This document shows positions 1 through 8,332 of a stretch of DNA of 64,000 nucleotides, in pieces. Numbering within the stretch: position 1 is the first letter of the stretch; each line of letters starts with the position of its first letter. The position numbers were made by a program, and so were the translations under genes. This DNA comes from Thermophilibacter provencensis (GTDB taxonomy: Bacteria > Actinomycetota > Coriobacteriia > Coriobacteriales > Atopobiaceae). The notes under the pieces are model-generated. The model saw only the letters and a list, made by a program, of their open reading frames with translations, did not search any database and was not told the DNA's origin. The stretch spans positions 1 to 64,000 of the forward strand of contig NZ_JAUDEA010000002.1 in NCBI RefSeq assembly GCF_030372065.1. Reading direction: 5' to 3'.

Positions 1-47
1 GGGCCCCCCTCCCGGGCCCCGGCCGCACCGGACCGGCCCGGGCCCCG
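1..47. other. GC-rich imperfect dyad at the window edge
   Basis: This stretch is almost pure G+C and contains the related blocks GGGCCCCGGCCG and GGCCCGGGCCCC, which can fold back on each other imperfectly. It lies just downstream of the minus-strand pseudogene and next to a REP-like hairpin. It may be part of a terminator or repeat that continues outside the window. I cannot assign it a function. Confidence 0.25.
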
Positions 48-80
48 TGATTCAATTGGGGACAGACCCCTTTTGGATCA
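48..80. repeat. REP-like hairpin, GGGGACAGACCCC family, copy 1
   Basis: The arms TGATTCAATTGGGG and CCCCTTTTGGATCA flank the loop ACAGA. The same element, with perfect arms, recurs at 51176-51208. It begins 2 bases beyond the stop codon of the minus-strand pseudogene (83-85). Words of this type are often the substrates of REP-associated tyrosine (Y1) transposases; no such transposase gene lies in this window, so that assignment is inference. Confidence 0.7.
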
Positions 81-82
81 CC

Positions 83-1068
83 CTACAGGGCGTTGGCGGC
101 GGCGTAGGCGGTTCGGATGGCGCTCGCGATGTCGGCGGTGCGCTCACCGGAGCAGTCGCCCACGTACGTGACGGGCGCGGTGATGCCGCTCGCGTCAAAC
201 GGCACGGCGCGCGAGCCCACGGCCATAACGACGGCATCGCACGGGATCGTCACGGCCTCCTCGCCGCAGACGGCCACGACGGCTCCCTCGGTGATGGCGG
301 TGACGCGCGTGTTCACGTGCTGCCTCACGCCCTTCTCGGCAAACTCGGCCATGATCGTGGGCAGGGTGGTGCCGGACTCGCCGGAGGCAATCGTGTCGAG
401 CATCTCCACGATGGTGACCTAGAAGCCCCGGGCGAGGAGGTACTCCGCGGTCTCGGATCCCACGAGGCCGCCGCCGATGACGGCGACCTTGCCCTCGGGC
501 TCCGCCGTACCGGCGAGCACGTCCCACGCGGAGAAGACGTTTGCGCCATCGGTGCCCGGCACCGGAAGGAACACGTTCTCGGCACCCACGGCAACGATGA
601 CGGCGTCAAAGGCGTTGAGCTCGTCGGTCGTGGGCTGGTGGCCAAGCTTCACCGCAACGCCGAGCGTGGGCAGCGCGGCCTGCGCCTTCTGGCCCTCCAT
701 GGCGGCCATGCGCGAGGTCATGATGAGCCTGCCCACGCCCGGGACGTCGTACTCGGGGTGGAAGAGTTGAAGTGCGAGCTTGGCGCCGTGGGCGTGGACG
801 GCGTCGGCGAGCGCGGCAAAGCTCGAGATCTGCGAGTCGTCGCAGAGCTTGGGCGTAGGGCTCGCGGCGTTCACGGGCGCAACGTCGCCAAGTTGCCTGA
901 CGATGTAGGAGACGCCGCCCTTGGCAAGCGCTCGTAGAACGCGAGGCTGCGCGGGCCAATGGAGCTGTCGCGCTCCTCGTAGCCCGTCGTGAGCGGCGGG
1001 AACATGATGTGGTTCTTGAGGGTGAGGTTGCAGACCTTAATCGGCTCGAGCAGCTTTGACGTTGCCAT
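83..1068 (-). pseudogene. Decayed NADH:flavin oxidoreductase (Old Yellow Enzyme / 2,4-dienoyl-CoA reductase type)
   Basis: The remains of an FMN/4Fe-4S/FAD reductase of the FadH/BaiCD type. The N-terminus (ATG at 1066-1068, good AGAGGAAG ribosome site) has the typical LLEPIKVCNLTLKNHI opening of the TIM-barrel domain. A frameshift near 875-885 changes the reading frame. The frame then jumps from an early barrel segment (LALQLFHPEY) straight into the C-terminal dinucleotide-binding half (DAVIVAVGAE, VAVIGGGLVGSETAEYL), so most of the barrel and the iron-sulfur region are deleted. An in-frame TAG at 419-421 interrupts the GF-VTIVEML motif. Intact relatives are about 640-670 residues; fewer than half remain. 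Three independent lesions make a sequencing artefact unlikely. Confidence 0.85.
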
Positions 1069-1097
1069 GGGTCTTCCTCTCCAGAGCGGCCGCGGGC

Positions 1098-1213
1098 TTG
1101 CGGGGACGCATTCCGACGATTACGGCCGCAAAAGCGTCGGCAAGGGTCCCCACTTGCGTTAGTGGGGACGCGCGCCGACAGTTCCGGAGGAAATAGTGTC
1201 GGCAAGGGTCCCC
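1098..1213. repeat. Compound REP cluster (BIME-like)
   Basis: Alternating inverted copies of one unit. The 16-mer GTCGGCAAGGGTCCCC occurs exactly at 1136-1151 and 1198-1213, and inverted forms (GGGGAC...CCGAC) occur at 1102-1118 and 1164-1179. GTCCCCACT at 1146-1154 pairs perfectly with AGTGGGGAC at 1161-1169. The cluster fills the space between the pseudogene start and the hemW stop codon (1237-1239). This alternating layout is like enterobacterial BIMEs built from REP units. Confidence 0.75.
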
Positions 1214-1236
1214 GCTCAACCGAGGGTGCGGCGGGT

Positions 1237-2460
1237 CTAGCAGCGTGCCGTCGCAACCTCGCTGGGGGCGAGGTCCCAAAGCGCGCCGTAAAGCTCATTT
1301 CCAAGGAGCCAGCCACGCTGGGTGGGAGCAAGCCTCCCTCCCCTCTCGGCAAGAAGCCCGCTCGCGAGAAGCCCCTCAATCGTGCCGTCAAGCCTCCCCC
1401 CAAAGAGCGCTCGGGCACGAGAGACAAGCTCTGGATCCAGCCCCTCGACAAGACGTGCCCCGAGCATGAGGTCCTCGGCGACGGCCTGGGGCTCTGACAA
1501 GAACTCAAGCGAGAAGGACAGGGTCGAGAGTCGCGAGTCCTCCACAAGGGCACGGCGATCTGACGCCACGGTAAGTCGGGCTCGGACGCTCTCCCGGGGC
1601 GGAAGCGGAAGCTGAGGCGCCACGACCCTCAGCCTCAAGTACTCATCTAGGCTGAGCATTCCCGAGGCCCCCGTGCCAAGGCCGAGATACGAGACGCCCG
1701 TCCAATAGGCCTTGTTGTGGCAACACGCCTTACCTGGAACGCTGTAGCTCGCGACTTCGTAGCGAGAATAACCGTGACCCTCAAGCGTCACCTGAGCCTG
1801 AGTCATTCTCGCCGCCTGCACCTCGTCATCGTTCCAGGCGCACGCGTCATCAGCGTAGCGGGCCTCGAGCGCGGTGCCCTCCTCGATCTGCAGCGGATAC
1901 ACACTCACGTGCCCGACGCCCAGCGAAGCCACGTCCTCAAGCGTGCGTGCCCAGCTCTCGTCCGTCTGCCCTGGCGTGGCGCACATGAGGTCCACGGAGA
2001 CATCAAGACCCGACGCCACGGCGGCGCGGACGCGCACTCGCGCGCAGGTGGCGTCGTGCAGGCGCCCAAGCTCAGCAAGCTCACCGTCATCAAGGCTTTG
2101 AACGCCGATGGAGAGCCTCGTCGCTCCCGCCTCGCGCAGGGAAAGAAGAACGCCGTCGTCAAGAGAGTCCGGGTTTGCCTCACAGGTGAGCTCGTCCATC
2201 TCCGGCGCAACCTTTCGGACGGCAGAAACAAGCGCCCCGAGGGCCTTCTCGCCCAGAAGGGATGGCGTTCCCCCGCCAATGTATGCGGTCTTGCAGTCCG
2301 CGAGAAGCCCAAGAGAAGCAACCTCGTCGAGCTGAGAGAGAAGGGTGCGCGCGTACCGCGTCATGAGCGGGTCATTTGCGGCGGTGGCCCATGAGGCAAA
2401 GTCGCAGTATGCGCACTTCCTGGCGCAGAACGGCACATGTAGGTAGAGGGCTCCCGCCAT
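1237..2460 (-). CDS. hemW: HemW-like radical SAM protein (coproporphyrinogen III oxidase family, heme chaperone)
   Basis: A 407-residue radical SAM protein. The start ATG at 2458-2460 is preceded by GAGGGG and puts the cluster motif CARKCAYC at residues 12-19 (C12, C16, C19), as is usual for this family. An upstream GTG at 2497 would add 13 residues without a clear ribosome site. Further family motifs are YIGGGTPSLL, the CEANP strand, LSIGVQSLDD and VSVYPLQIEEGT. Proteins of this family were long annotated as oxygen-independent coproporphyrinogen oxidase, but most act as heme-binding chaperones (HemW); true HemN needs other motifs. The gene is divergent from the DUF2142 gene. No other heme gene is visible, so the physiological role is inferred from family only. 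Confidence 0.85.
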   Translation of the reverse strand: MAGALYLHVPFCARKCAYCDFASWATAANDPLMTRYARTLLSQLDEVASLGLLADCKTAYIGGGTPSLLGEKALGALVSAVRKVAPEMDELTCEANPDSLDDGVLLSLREAGATRLSIGVQSLDDGELAELGRLHDATCARVRVRAAVASGLDVSVDLMCATPGQTDESWARTLEDVASLGVGHVSVYPLQIEEGTALEARYADDACAWNDDEVQAARMTQAQVTLEGHGYSRYEVASYSVPGKACCHNKAYWTGVSYLGLGTGASGMLSLDEYLRLRVVAPQLPLPPRESVRARLTVASDRRALVEDSRLSTLSFSLEFLSEPQAVAEDLMLGARLVEGLDPELVSRARALFGGRLDGTIEGLLASGLLAERGGRLAPTQRGWLLGNELYGALWDLAPSEVATARC

Positions 2461-2553
2461 CGTTTTTGCACCCCTCACTGAGCAGGCGTACACTCGCACT
2501 CACGTAAGGACGATACAATAGCTCATGTGAAACCGCGTAAAGGATGGAGCTTG

Positions 2554-4068
2554 ATGATAGAAAACGCACCCGCGCGCTCGGGGCGCCACTTGGACGCCGG
2601 TGCGCTTGGGCCCACCTTCCAGGGTCCTGCCCTGCCGCGTCCGGCTCAGCCACATTGCGTGTTTCTTATCCTGTGGCTGATTGCGGCGACCACCATTGCC
2701 ATCATGGTCCCGCTCGGCGCTGGATTTGACGAGACCATGCACATCGCGCGCGTAAGCCAGCTCGCACACGGCGTCATCCTGCCCCAGGAGGTCTCTTACG
2801 ACGACATTGACCCCTCTGCGGCTGCGCAGCCCCCGACCGACGAGTACGCCCTGTACGGAGGATCAGAGGATGCGGCTCTGCAGGAGCTTGCCAAGGCGGG
2901 CAATGTGAGTTTTCAGACTGCCGACCTCGCAAACGACCCCTATGCCTTCCCTTGGTGGACCGACGCTCGCTTCTCAGGTGCGGGTGAGGTGGGATACGCT
3001 GATATAACTTGGGCTTTCCCCAACACTGCCATCAACTCCCCCCTTGCCTACCTTCCCTACGTGGTGGGCTTTCTCGCGAGCTCGCTCCTTACGCAGAGCC
3101 CCGTGATCATCGGAATCGTTACGCGGCTCTGCGGAATACTCTTCTTTGGCGCAGCCATTGCTCTGGCCATCCGCCTTGCTCCAGCTGGGAAGTGGGCCAT
3201 CGCTGCTGTGGCGCTCACGCCCCTCTCCCTGCTCGACCATTCATTTGTCACGGCGGACATGATGACCTTTGCCGCCGCGACGCTCTTTGTCGTGGGCGTC
3301 ATGCGCCTGGCGACACGGCCTTCTCCCTCGCGAGCAGACTGGGGTCTTGTGGCGGCTTCCGGCTGTGTCGTCGCGCTTGCCAAGCTCACCTACCTTCCCC
3401 TCGGGCTCATTCTCTTTCTCGTCCCCGCCCTGCGTAAGGACCTGCGCGACCGGAGCACGTGGTCGCGAATCGCGCTCGTCTGCATTGCGGCGCTCTCGCT
3501 CTTTGCCCTGTGGTACATCCAGATCAAGGACGTCAACACCGGCGCAATGTGGTCTGACGCGGTTGATCCCGCCGCCCAGGGCGCCTTTGTCCTCTCCAAC
3601 CCGCTGCGCTATCTCTATCTCTTTGTGTGTCAGCTCTTCTCGACCGACTGCTTCGCGCTCGAGGCCCCCTTTACGGTCATGTACCCCTCATGGCTGACCG
3701 TTCTCGTCTACGTTGCGGCGCTGTACGCGGATTCCCGCTCGCTCTCGGCGCTCTGCACTCCTTCCTTGGGCAGAGGCCGCGTCGTCGTCTCCGGGCTTCT
3801 TGCTGGCGTGTGGTTGCTCGTGGGCTTCCTCATATCGCTTGCCCTCTACCTGCAGTTTACTCCGGTTGGAAGCCTGGAGGTCGCCGGGGTGCAGAGCCGC
3901 TACTACCTGCCGCTCATTGTGCCCGCGCTCGGCGCGCTCATGGTTGCGCTCGTTCCAGGCGGCAGGCCGCGGGAGGAGGGGCCGTCCCGCGCGGACGTCG
4001 GTACCGCGGTGCTTCTCGTCGTGATGGTCCTGCTCACGCTCGTGGGGACCTTTATTAAGATGTATTAG
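2554..4068 (+). CDS. DUF2142 polytopic membrane protein (glycosyltransferase C-like)
   Basis: A 504-residue protein with about eleven hydrophobic segments spread from the N-terminal helix (around residue 30-50) to the last helix at the C-terminus. The extracytoplasmic signature GAGFDETMHIARV directly after helix 1 is typical of DUF2142, a GT-C-like family of predicted sugar transferases in envelope glycan loci. The start is ATG at 2554, preceded by AAAGGATGGAG; a GTG at 2527 in frame would add nine residues. The following gene, 45 bp downstream on the same strand, is a GT2 glycosyltransferase of the polyprenyl-phosphate mannosyltransferase type, which fits a pair in which one enzyme makes a lipid-linked sugar and the other uses it outside the membrane. 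The exact substrate is unknown. Confidence 0.75.
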   Translation: MIENAPARSGRHLDAGALGPTFQGPALPRPAQPHCVFLILWLIAATTIAIMVPLGAGFDETMHIARVSQLAHGVILPQEVSYDDIDPSAAAQPPTDEYALYGGSEDAALQELAKAGNVSFQTADLANDPYAFPWWTDARFSGAGEVGYADITWAFPNTAINSPLAYLPYVVGFLASSLLTQSPVIIGIVTRLCGILFFGAAIALAIRLAPAGKWAIAAVALTPLSLLDHSFVTADMMTFAAATLFVVGVMRLATRPSPSRADWGLVAASGCVVALAKLTYLPLGLILFLVPALRKDLRDRSTWSRIALVCIAALSLFALWYIQIKDVNTGAMWSDAVDPAAQGAFVLSNPLRYLYLFVCQLFSTDCFALEAPFTVMYPSWLTVLVYVAALYADSRSLSALCTPSLGRGRVVVSGLLAGVWLLVGFLISLALYLQFTPVGSLEVAGVQSRYYLPLIVPALGALMVALVPGGRPREEGPSRADVGTAVLLVVMVLLTLVGTFIKMY

Positions 4069-4113
4069 GTGATTGGGTGCGCGGAGACGCCCCACGCCCC
4101 TTAGGAGGGACGC

Positions 4114-5055
4114 ATGGAGACATATCAATCGGTGGCGGTGCTCATTCCCTGCTACAACGAGGCGCTGACCATCGGCAAGGTTGTCGATGACTTTATGGCT
4201 GCGCTTCCCGGCGCCACCGTCTATGTCTACGACAACAACTCCACGGATGGCACGGCCGCCATAGCCCTTGAGCATGGCGCTCGGGTGAAGCGGGAGTCCC
4301 GCCAGGGCAAGGGCAACGTGGTGCGCCAGATGCTGAGGGACATCGATGCAGAGTACTACCTGCTCGTTGACGGCGATGACACGTATCCCGCCGAGGCGGC
4401 CCCGCTCCTCATTGACCCGCTCGCAAACGATGAGGCCGACACCGTGGTTGGCGACCGTATCTCCAACGGCACCTACGGCGAGGAGAACACGCGGGCCTTT
4501 CACGGGTTTGGGAACAACCTGGTAAGAGGCCTGGTCAATCTCCTTTACGGCTTTCGGTACAACGACATCATGACGGGCTACCGCTCGTTCAACCGCGTGT
4601 TTGCCAAGACGCTCCCCGTGCTGTCAACGGGCTTTCAGATTGAGACCGAGATCTCCATCCATGCGGCCGACAAGCGCTGGAGAATCAAGCAGGTTCCCAT
4701 TGAGTATCGCGACCGCCCTGCGGGATCGGTCTCCAAGCTCAACACGTTCTCGGACGGCGTCAGGGTGCTCGGGATGATCTTCTCGCTCTTCAAGGACTAC
4801 AAGCCCCTCGGCTTCTTCTCGCTGCTCGCGGTCATCTCAATGGCCGTCGGATTGGTCCTGGGCATACCTGTGGTGATTGAGTTTGCCGAGACGGGCCTTG
4901 TCGAGCGCATGCCCACCGCCATCATGGCGGTCGCGTTCTGTGGGCTGGGAGCCCTCCTGCTCGTATGCGGCCTCATCCTCGACACGGTGGTCAAGGGTCA
5001 CAGACGAGACTGGGAGCTTAGGGTTACCGAGGAGTACGCCAAGCAGCGACGATAA
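4114..5055 (+). CDS. Family 2 glycosyltransferase, dolichyl/polyprenyl-phosphate sugar transferase type
   Basis: A 313-residue enzyme with a strong AGGAGGGA ribosome site. The N-terminal GT-A fold shows VLIPCYNEALTIGKVV, the nucleotide-binding DNNSTDGTAA and the metal-binding DGDD motif near residue 90. Two hydrophobic helices at about residues 225-250 and 262-290 anchor it in the membrane. Family knowledge suggests transfer of a sugar from a nucleotide donor to polyprenyl phosphate. It probably forms an operon with the DUF2142 protein upstream. It ends 10 bp before the convergent dus stop codon. Confidence 0.85.
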   Translation: METYQSVAVLIPCYNEALTIGKVVDDFMAALPGATVYVYDNNSTDGTAAIALEHGARVKRESRQGKGNVVRQMLRDIDAEYYLLVDGDDTYPAEAAPLLIDPLANDEADTVVGDRISNGTYGEENTRAFHGFGNNLVRGLVNLLYGFRYNDIMTGYRSFNRVFAKTLPVLSTGFQIETEISIHAADKRWRIKQVPIEYRDRPAGSVSKLNTFSDGVRVLGMIFSLFKDYKPLGFFSLLAVISMAVGLVLGIPVVIEFAETGLVERMPTAIMAVAFCGLGALLLVCGLILDTVVKGHRRDWELRVTEEYAKQRR

Positions 5056-5064
5056 GCAACTGCC

Positions 5065-6090
5065 TCAGCATGTCCATTCTGTACCGGGTGCATTTTGGAC
5101 ATTTTGGACGCTGGCGCGGACGGAAGCGGCAACGGCGAGAAACTCCTCGGCTGTGACGCAGCTCATGGCAGCGTTTCTCCAGCACGCGGCGTCGGGCATC
5201 CCCTTGAAGTACCAGCCAGCAAGGCTGCGGGCACGTTTGAGATGGGCACCGGTGGCCTCGAGCAGGCGCACGTGGCACTCAAAGGCAGCAATCCTCTCGG
5301 CTGCCGTGGGCTCGTGACCCGAGAAGACCCACGGGTTGCCATACGTCCCCCGTGCCACCATCACGGCCGAGGCGCCAGTCTGCGAAAGAGCTCGCTGCGC
5401 GGCATCGTGGGAGAGGATGTCACCTGAGGCTATGACGGGCACGCTCACGGCATCGGCAACGCGGTCGATGACGCCCCAGTCCGCCTCGCCGTGATACATC
5501 TGCGTGGCAAAGCGTCCGTGCACGGCGATGGCACACGCCCCGGCATCCTCCATGGCGCGCGCAAACTCGGGCGCTACCTCCTGGCCCATGTAGCGACCAC
5601 GACGAATCTTGACGGTCACGCGCGCGTCCGGCGCGCCCTCGCGGCATGCGCGCACGATCTTGGCCGCGAGCTCGGGGTCCTCGAGCAGCGCGGACCCCTC
5701 CCCCTTCTTGGTGACCTTGGGCACGGGACACGCCATGTTGATGTCAAGAAGCGCGAGCCGCTCGCCCAGGCGCTCGGAAACGCGCTGCGCCGACTCGCGG
5801 AAGAGCTCCGGCTTGGAGCCGAAGAGCTGCACGGCAATGTCGGGCTCCGCGGGATCCGGGTCAACGAGCCCCCAGCTCTTCTCGCCATAGTGAAGACCGG
5901 CACACGAGACCATCTCCGAGTAGGCCAGCGCCGCCCCGCCCGCGCGCGCCATGAGGCGGTACGCAGCGTCGGAGACGCCCGCCATGGGGGCCATGAGCAG
6001 CTTGCCAGAAAACTTGCCGCCCCAGGGAGAAAGGTCAGAGGAGAGCGCGGCGTCGGCGGCAAACTCGGACAGGACCTCGGCGGCCGTCAC
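5065..6090 (-). CDS. dus: tRNA-dihydrouridine synthase (Dus family, DusB-like)
   Basis: A flavoenzyme that reduces uridine to dihydrouridine in tRNA. The 341-residue sequence has the family opening [15 protein letters not shown], the SEMVSCAGL segment, the NMACPVPKV motif with the catalytic cysteine, VKIRRG, AIAVHGR and IASGDI. The GTG start at 6088-6090 overlaps the lepA stop (GTGA), so translation is probably coupled to lepA. The last dozen residues, up to EWTC, do not look like the family. They are encoded by an intergenic repeat-like stretch (GTCCAAAATG twice in tandem), which suggests that a repeat insertion supplied a new stop codon. Confidence 0.9.
   Translation of the reverse strand: MTAAEVLSEFAADAALSSDLSPWGGKFSGKLLMAPMAGVSDAAYRLMARAGGAALAYSEMVSCAGLHYGEKSWGLVDPDPAEPDIAVQLFGSKPELFRESAQRVSERLGERLALLDINMACPVPKVTKKGEGSALLEDPELAAKIVRACREGAPDARVTVKIRRGRYMGQEVAPEFARAMEDAGACAIAVHGRFATQMYHGEADWGVIDRVADAVSVPVIASGDILSHDAAQRALSQTGASAVMVARGTYGNPWVFSGHEPTAAERIAAFECHVRLLEATGAHLKRARSLAGWYFKGMPDAACWRNAAMSCVTAEEFLAVAASVRASVQNVQNAPGTEWTC
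5069..5108. repeat. Small repeat at the dus 3' end (TGTCCA...TGGACA)
   Basis: The plus strand carries TGTCCATTCT, a short spacer and ATTTTGGACATTTTGGAC, giving an imperfect dyad plus a direct repeat of the ATTTTGGAC word. It overlaps the last codons of dus and lies 14 bp beyond the stop of the convergent glycosyltransferase gene. It resembles the other stop-codon-proximal dyads of this window but is weaker. Confidence 0.4.
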
Positions 6091-7898
6091 TGGTCGTCCA
6101 CCTTGAGGACGGCGAGAAACGCCTCCTGCGGCACCTCAACCGAGCCGATCTGCTTCATGCGCTTCTTGCCCTCCTTCTGCTTCTCGAGAAGCTTGCGCTT
6201 GCGAGAGATGTCTCCGCCGTAGCACTTTGCCAAGACGTCCTTGCGCACGGCCTTGACAGTGCTTCTCGCGATGATCTTGTTGCCGATGGCACCCTGGATG
6301 GGCACCTCGAACTGCTGACGCGGGATGATCTCCTTGAGCTTGTCGCAGAGCCCGCGCGCAAGCGTATAGGCCTTGTCGCGGTGCACGATGAAGCTGAGGG
6401 CGTCCACCTCGTCGCCGGAGAGCAGGATGTCGAGCTTCACGAGGTCGCTCGTGCGGTAGTCGGAGAACTCGTAGTCCAGGCTCGCGTAGCCCTTGGTGCG
6501 GCTCTTGAGCTGGTCAAAGAAGTCGAGGATGAGCTCGGCGAGCGGGATGTCAAAGTGCATCTCCACGGACTTCTCGGTGAGGTAGATCATGTCCTGCGTG
6601 ATGCCTCGGTGCTCGATGGCAAGCTGCATGACCGCGCCCGTGTACTCGGGCGGCACGATGACCTTGGCCTTGAGGTAGGGTTCCTCAATATGGTCGATGC
6701 GCGTGACGTCGGGAAGGTCCTGGGGGCTGCGAACCTCGATCATCTCGCCGTCGGTCTTGTAGACGTGATAGTCTACCGAGGGCGAGGTGGCTATGAGCGA
6801 GAGCGAGAACTCGCGCTCCAGGCGCTCCTTGACGACCTCCATGTGGAGCAGGCCCAAAAAGCCCACGCGGAAGCCAAAGCCCAGGGCCACCGAAGTCTCG
6901 GGGCTCCACGTAAGGGACGGGTCGTTCACGCGAAGCTTCTCAAGGGCGTCGCGGAGGTTCTCGTAGTCCTTGTTGTCCACCGGGAAGATGCCGGTGTAGA
7001 CCATGGGCTTTGCCTCGCGATAGCCCGGGAGCGCCTCCGCGCACGGGCGGTCGCGGTACGTGAGCGTGTCGCCCACGCGCACGGCGTCGGGGTCCTTGAG
7101 GCCCGTGACGACAAAGCCGACCTCGCCCACGCCCAGCTCGTCCACGAGCTGCTCGGCCGGGCGCTTGACGCCCACGCCGTCAACGAGGAAGCCCTCGCCG
7201 GCCTGCATCATGAAGAGCTGGTCGCCCTTGCGGATGTGGCCATCGAAGACGCGCACCGTGGCCACGACGCCACGGTACTCGTCGAAGTAGGAATCCAGGA
7301 TGAGAGCTTTGAGCGGGGCGTCATAGTCCCCCTTCGGCGGAGAGACGAGGAGCACGATCGCCTCGAGAAGGTCATGGATGCCCTCGCCCGTCTTACCGGA
7401 GACGCACACGGCGTCATCCGCGGGAATGGCAAGGTCCTCCTCGATCTCCTCCTTGACCTCGTCAGGTTGCGCGCTCGGAAGGTCAATCTTGTTGATTGCC
7501 GGCACGATGTCTAGGTTGGCGTTCATCGCAAGGTTGGCGTTGGAGACGGTCTGGGCCTCCACGCCCTGCGTGGCATCAACCACCAGAACCGCACCCTCGC
7601 ACGCGGCAAGGCTGCGAGAGACCTCGTAGGTGAAGTCAACGTGGCCAGGCGTGTCAATGAGGTTGAACTGATAGGTCTCCCCGTCGTCGGCGTCGTAGGT
7701 CACGCGCACCGCGTTGGACTTGATCGTGATGCCGCGCTCGCGCTCGATGTCCATCGTGTCGAGCAGCTGGGCCTCCATGTCGCGCTCCTCCACCGTGTGG
7801 GTGAGCTCGAGAATGCGGTCCGAGATGGTCGACTTGCCGTGGTCGATGTGCGCAACGATCGAGAAGTTGCGAATATGTGAGGTATCGTTAGTAGACAT
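6087..7898 (-). CDS. lepA: Elongation factor 4 (LepA)
   Basis: A 603-residue translational GTPase that acts on the ribosome (back-translocation/biogenesis factor). The G1 motif AHIDHGKST is at residues 16-24, followed by the G2 GITI segment, DTPGHVDF and NKIDLPSA. The LepA-specific C-terminal domain ends in [18 protein letters not shown], which is diagnostic against EF-G. The start is the ATG at 7896-7898. The ribosome site is weak; a TATCAT box close upstream could even give a near-leaderless message. It is divergent from rpsT and translationally coupled to dus. Confidence 0.97.
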   Translation of the reverse strand: MSTNDTSHIRNFSIVAHIDHGKSTISDRILELTHTVEERDMEAQLLDTMDIERERGITIKSNAVRVTYDADDGETYQFNLIDTPGHVDFTYEVSRSLAACEGAVLVVDATQGVEAQTVSNANLAMNANLDIVPAINKIDLPSAQPDEVKEEIEEDLAIPADDAVCVSGKTGEGIHDLLEAIVLLVSPPKGDYDAPLKALILDSYFDEYRGVVATVRVFDGHIRKGDQLFMMQAGEGFLVDGVGVKRPAEQLVDELGVGEVGFVVTGLKDPDAVRVGDTLTYRDRPCAEALPGYREAKPMVYTGIFPVDNKDYENLRDALEKLRVNDPSLTWSPETSVALGFGFRVGFLGLLHMEVVKERLEREFSLSLIATSPSVDYHVYKTDGEMIEVRSPQDLPDVTRIDHIEEPYLKAKVIVPPEYTGAVMQLAIEHRGITQDMIYLTEKSVEMHFDIPLAELILDFFDQLKSRTKGYASLDYEFSDYRTSDLVKLDILLSGDEVDALSFIVHRDKAYTLARGLCDKLKEIIPRQQFEVPIQGAIGNKIIARSTVKAVRKDVLAKCYGGDISRKRKLLEKQKEGKKRMKQIGSVEVPQEAFLAVLKVDDQ

Positions 7899-7929
7899 GT
7901 GGTGAATGATAGCGAACTCCGAGCCGACA

Positions 7930-7938
7930 TGCTATACT
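7930..7938 (+). promoter_or_regulatory. Extended -10 promoter of rpsT
   Basis: TGCTATACT matches the extended -10 form (TGn followed by TATACT at 7933-7938), 70 bp before the rpsT start. No good -35 hexamer lies at the usual distance, which is acceptable for extended -10 promoters. Confidence 0.55.
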
Positions 7939-8008
7939 CGCTGATTGTTGACCTCGCCGTGTCTCAGCACAGAGGCCTCAGATAAGTAAGAACCGAAAGG
8001 AACTGCAC

Positions 8009-8272
8009 GTGGCTAACATCAAGTCTCAGAAGAAGCGCATCATCACCGCTGAGAAGGCGCGTCAGCGCAACCGCGCGGTCCGCTCCGAGCTCAAGACCGC
8101 TGTCAAGAAGGTTCGCGTCGCCGTCGAGGCCGGCGACGCCGCCGCTGCCCAGGATGCCGCCAACAAGGCGAGCCGCCTGCTCGACAAGGCTGCCTCCAAG
8201 GGCATCATCCACAAGAACCAGGCCGCTCAGCGTAAGAGCGGCGTCCAGAAGCTCGTGAACACCATCAAGTAG
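8009..8272 (+). CDS. rpsT: 30S ribosomal protein S20
   Basis: An 87-residue, lysine- and arginine-rich protein that binds 16S rRNA early in 30S assembly. The sequence opens with [11 protein letters not shown] after the GTG start, has the [10 protein letters not shown] helix, and ends in [22 protein letters not shown] lies at the right distance upstream of the GTG. It is a single-gene transcription unit with its own promoter and a clear terminator, between divergent lepA and convergent holA. Confidence 0.97.
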   Translation: MANIKSQKKRIITAEKARQRNRAVRSELKTAVKKVRVAVEAGDAAAAQDAANKASRLLDKAASKGIIHKNQAAQRKSGVQKLVNTIK

Positions 8273-8296
8273 CTTCTCTCCTCATCGATCGTGAGA

Positions 8297-8332
8297 CGTG
8301 GGTCCGGGGTGCTGCCCGGGCCCACGTTTTTT
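8297..8332 (+). terminator. Rho-independent terminator of rpsT
   Basis: CGTGGGTCCGGG and CCCGGGCCCACG form a stem with one T-G mismatch around the loop GTGCTG, followed by six T residues. The holA stop codon overlaps the end of the T tract from the other side. Confidence 0.93.
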
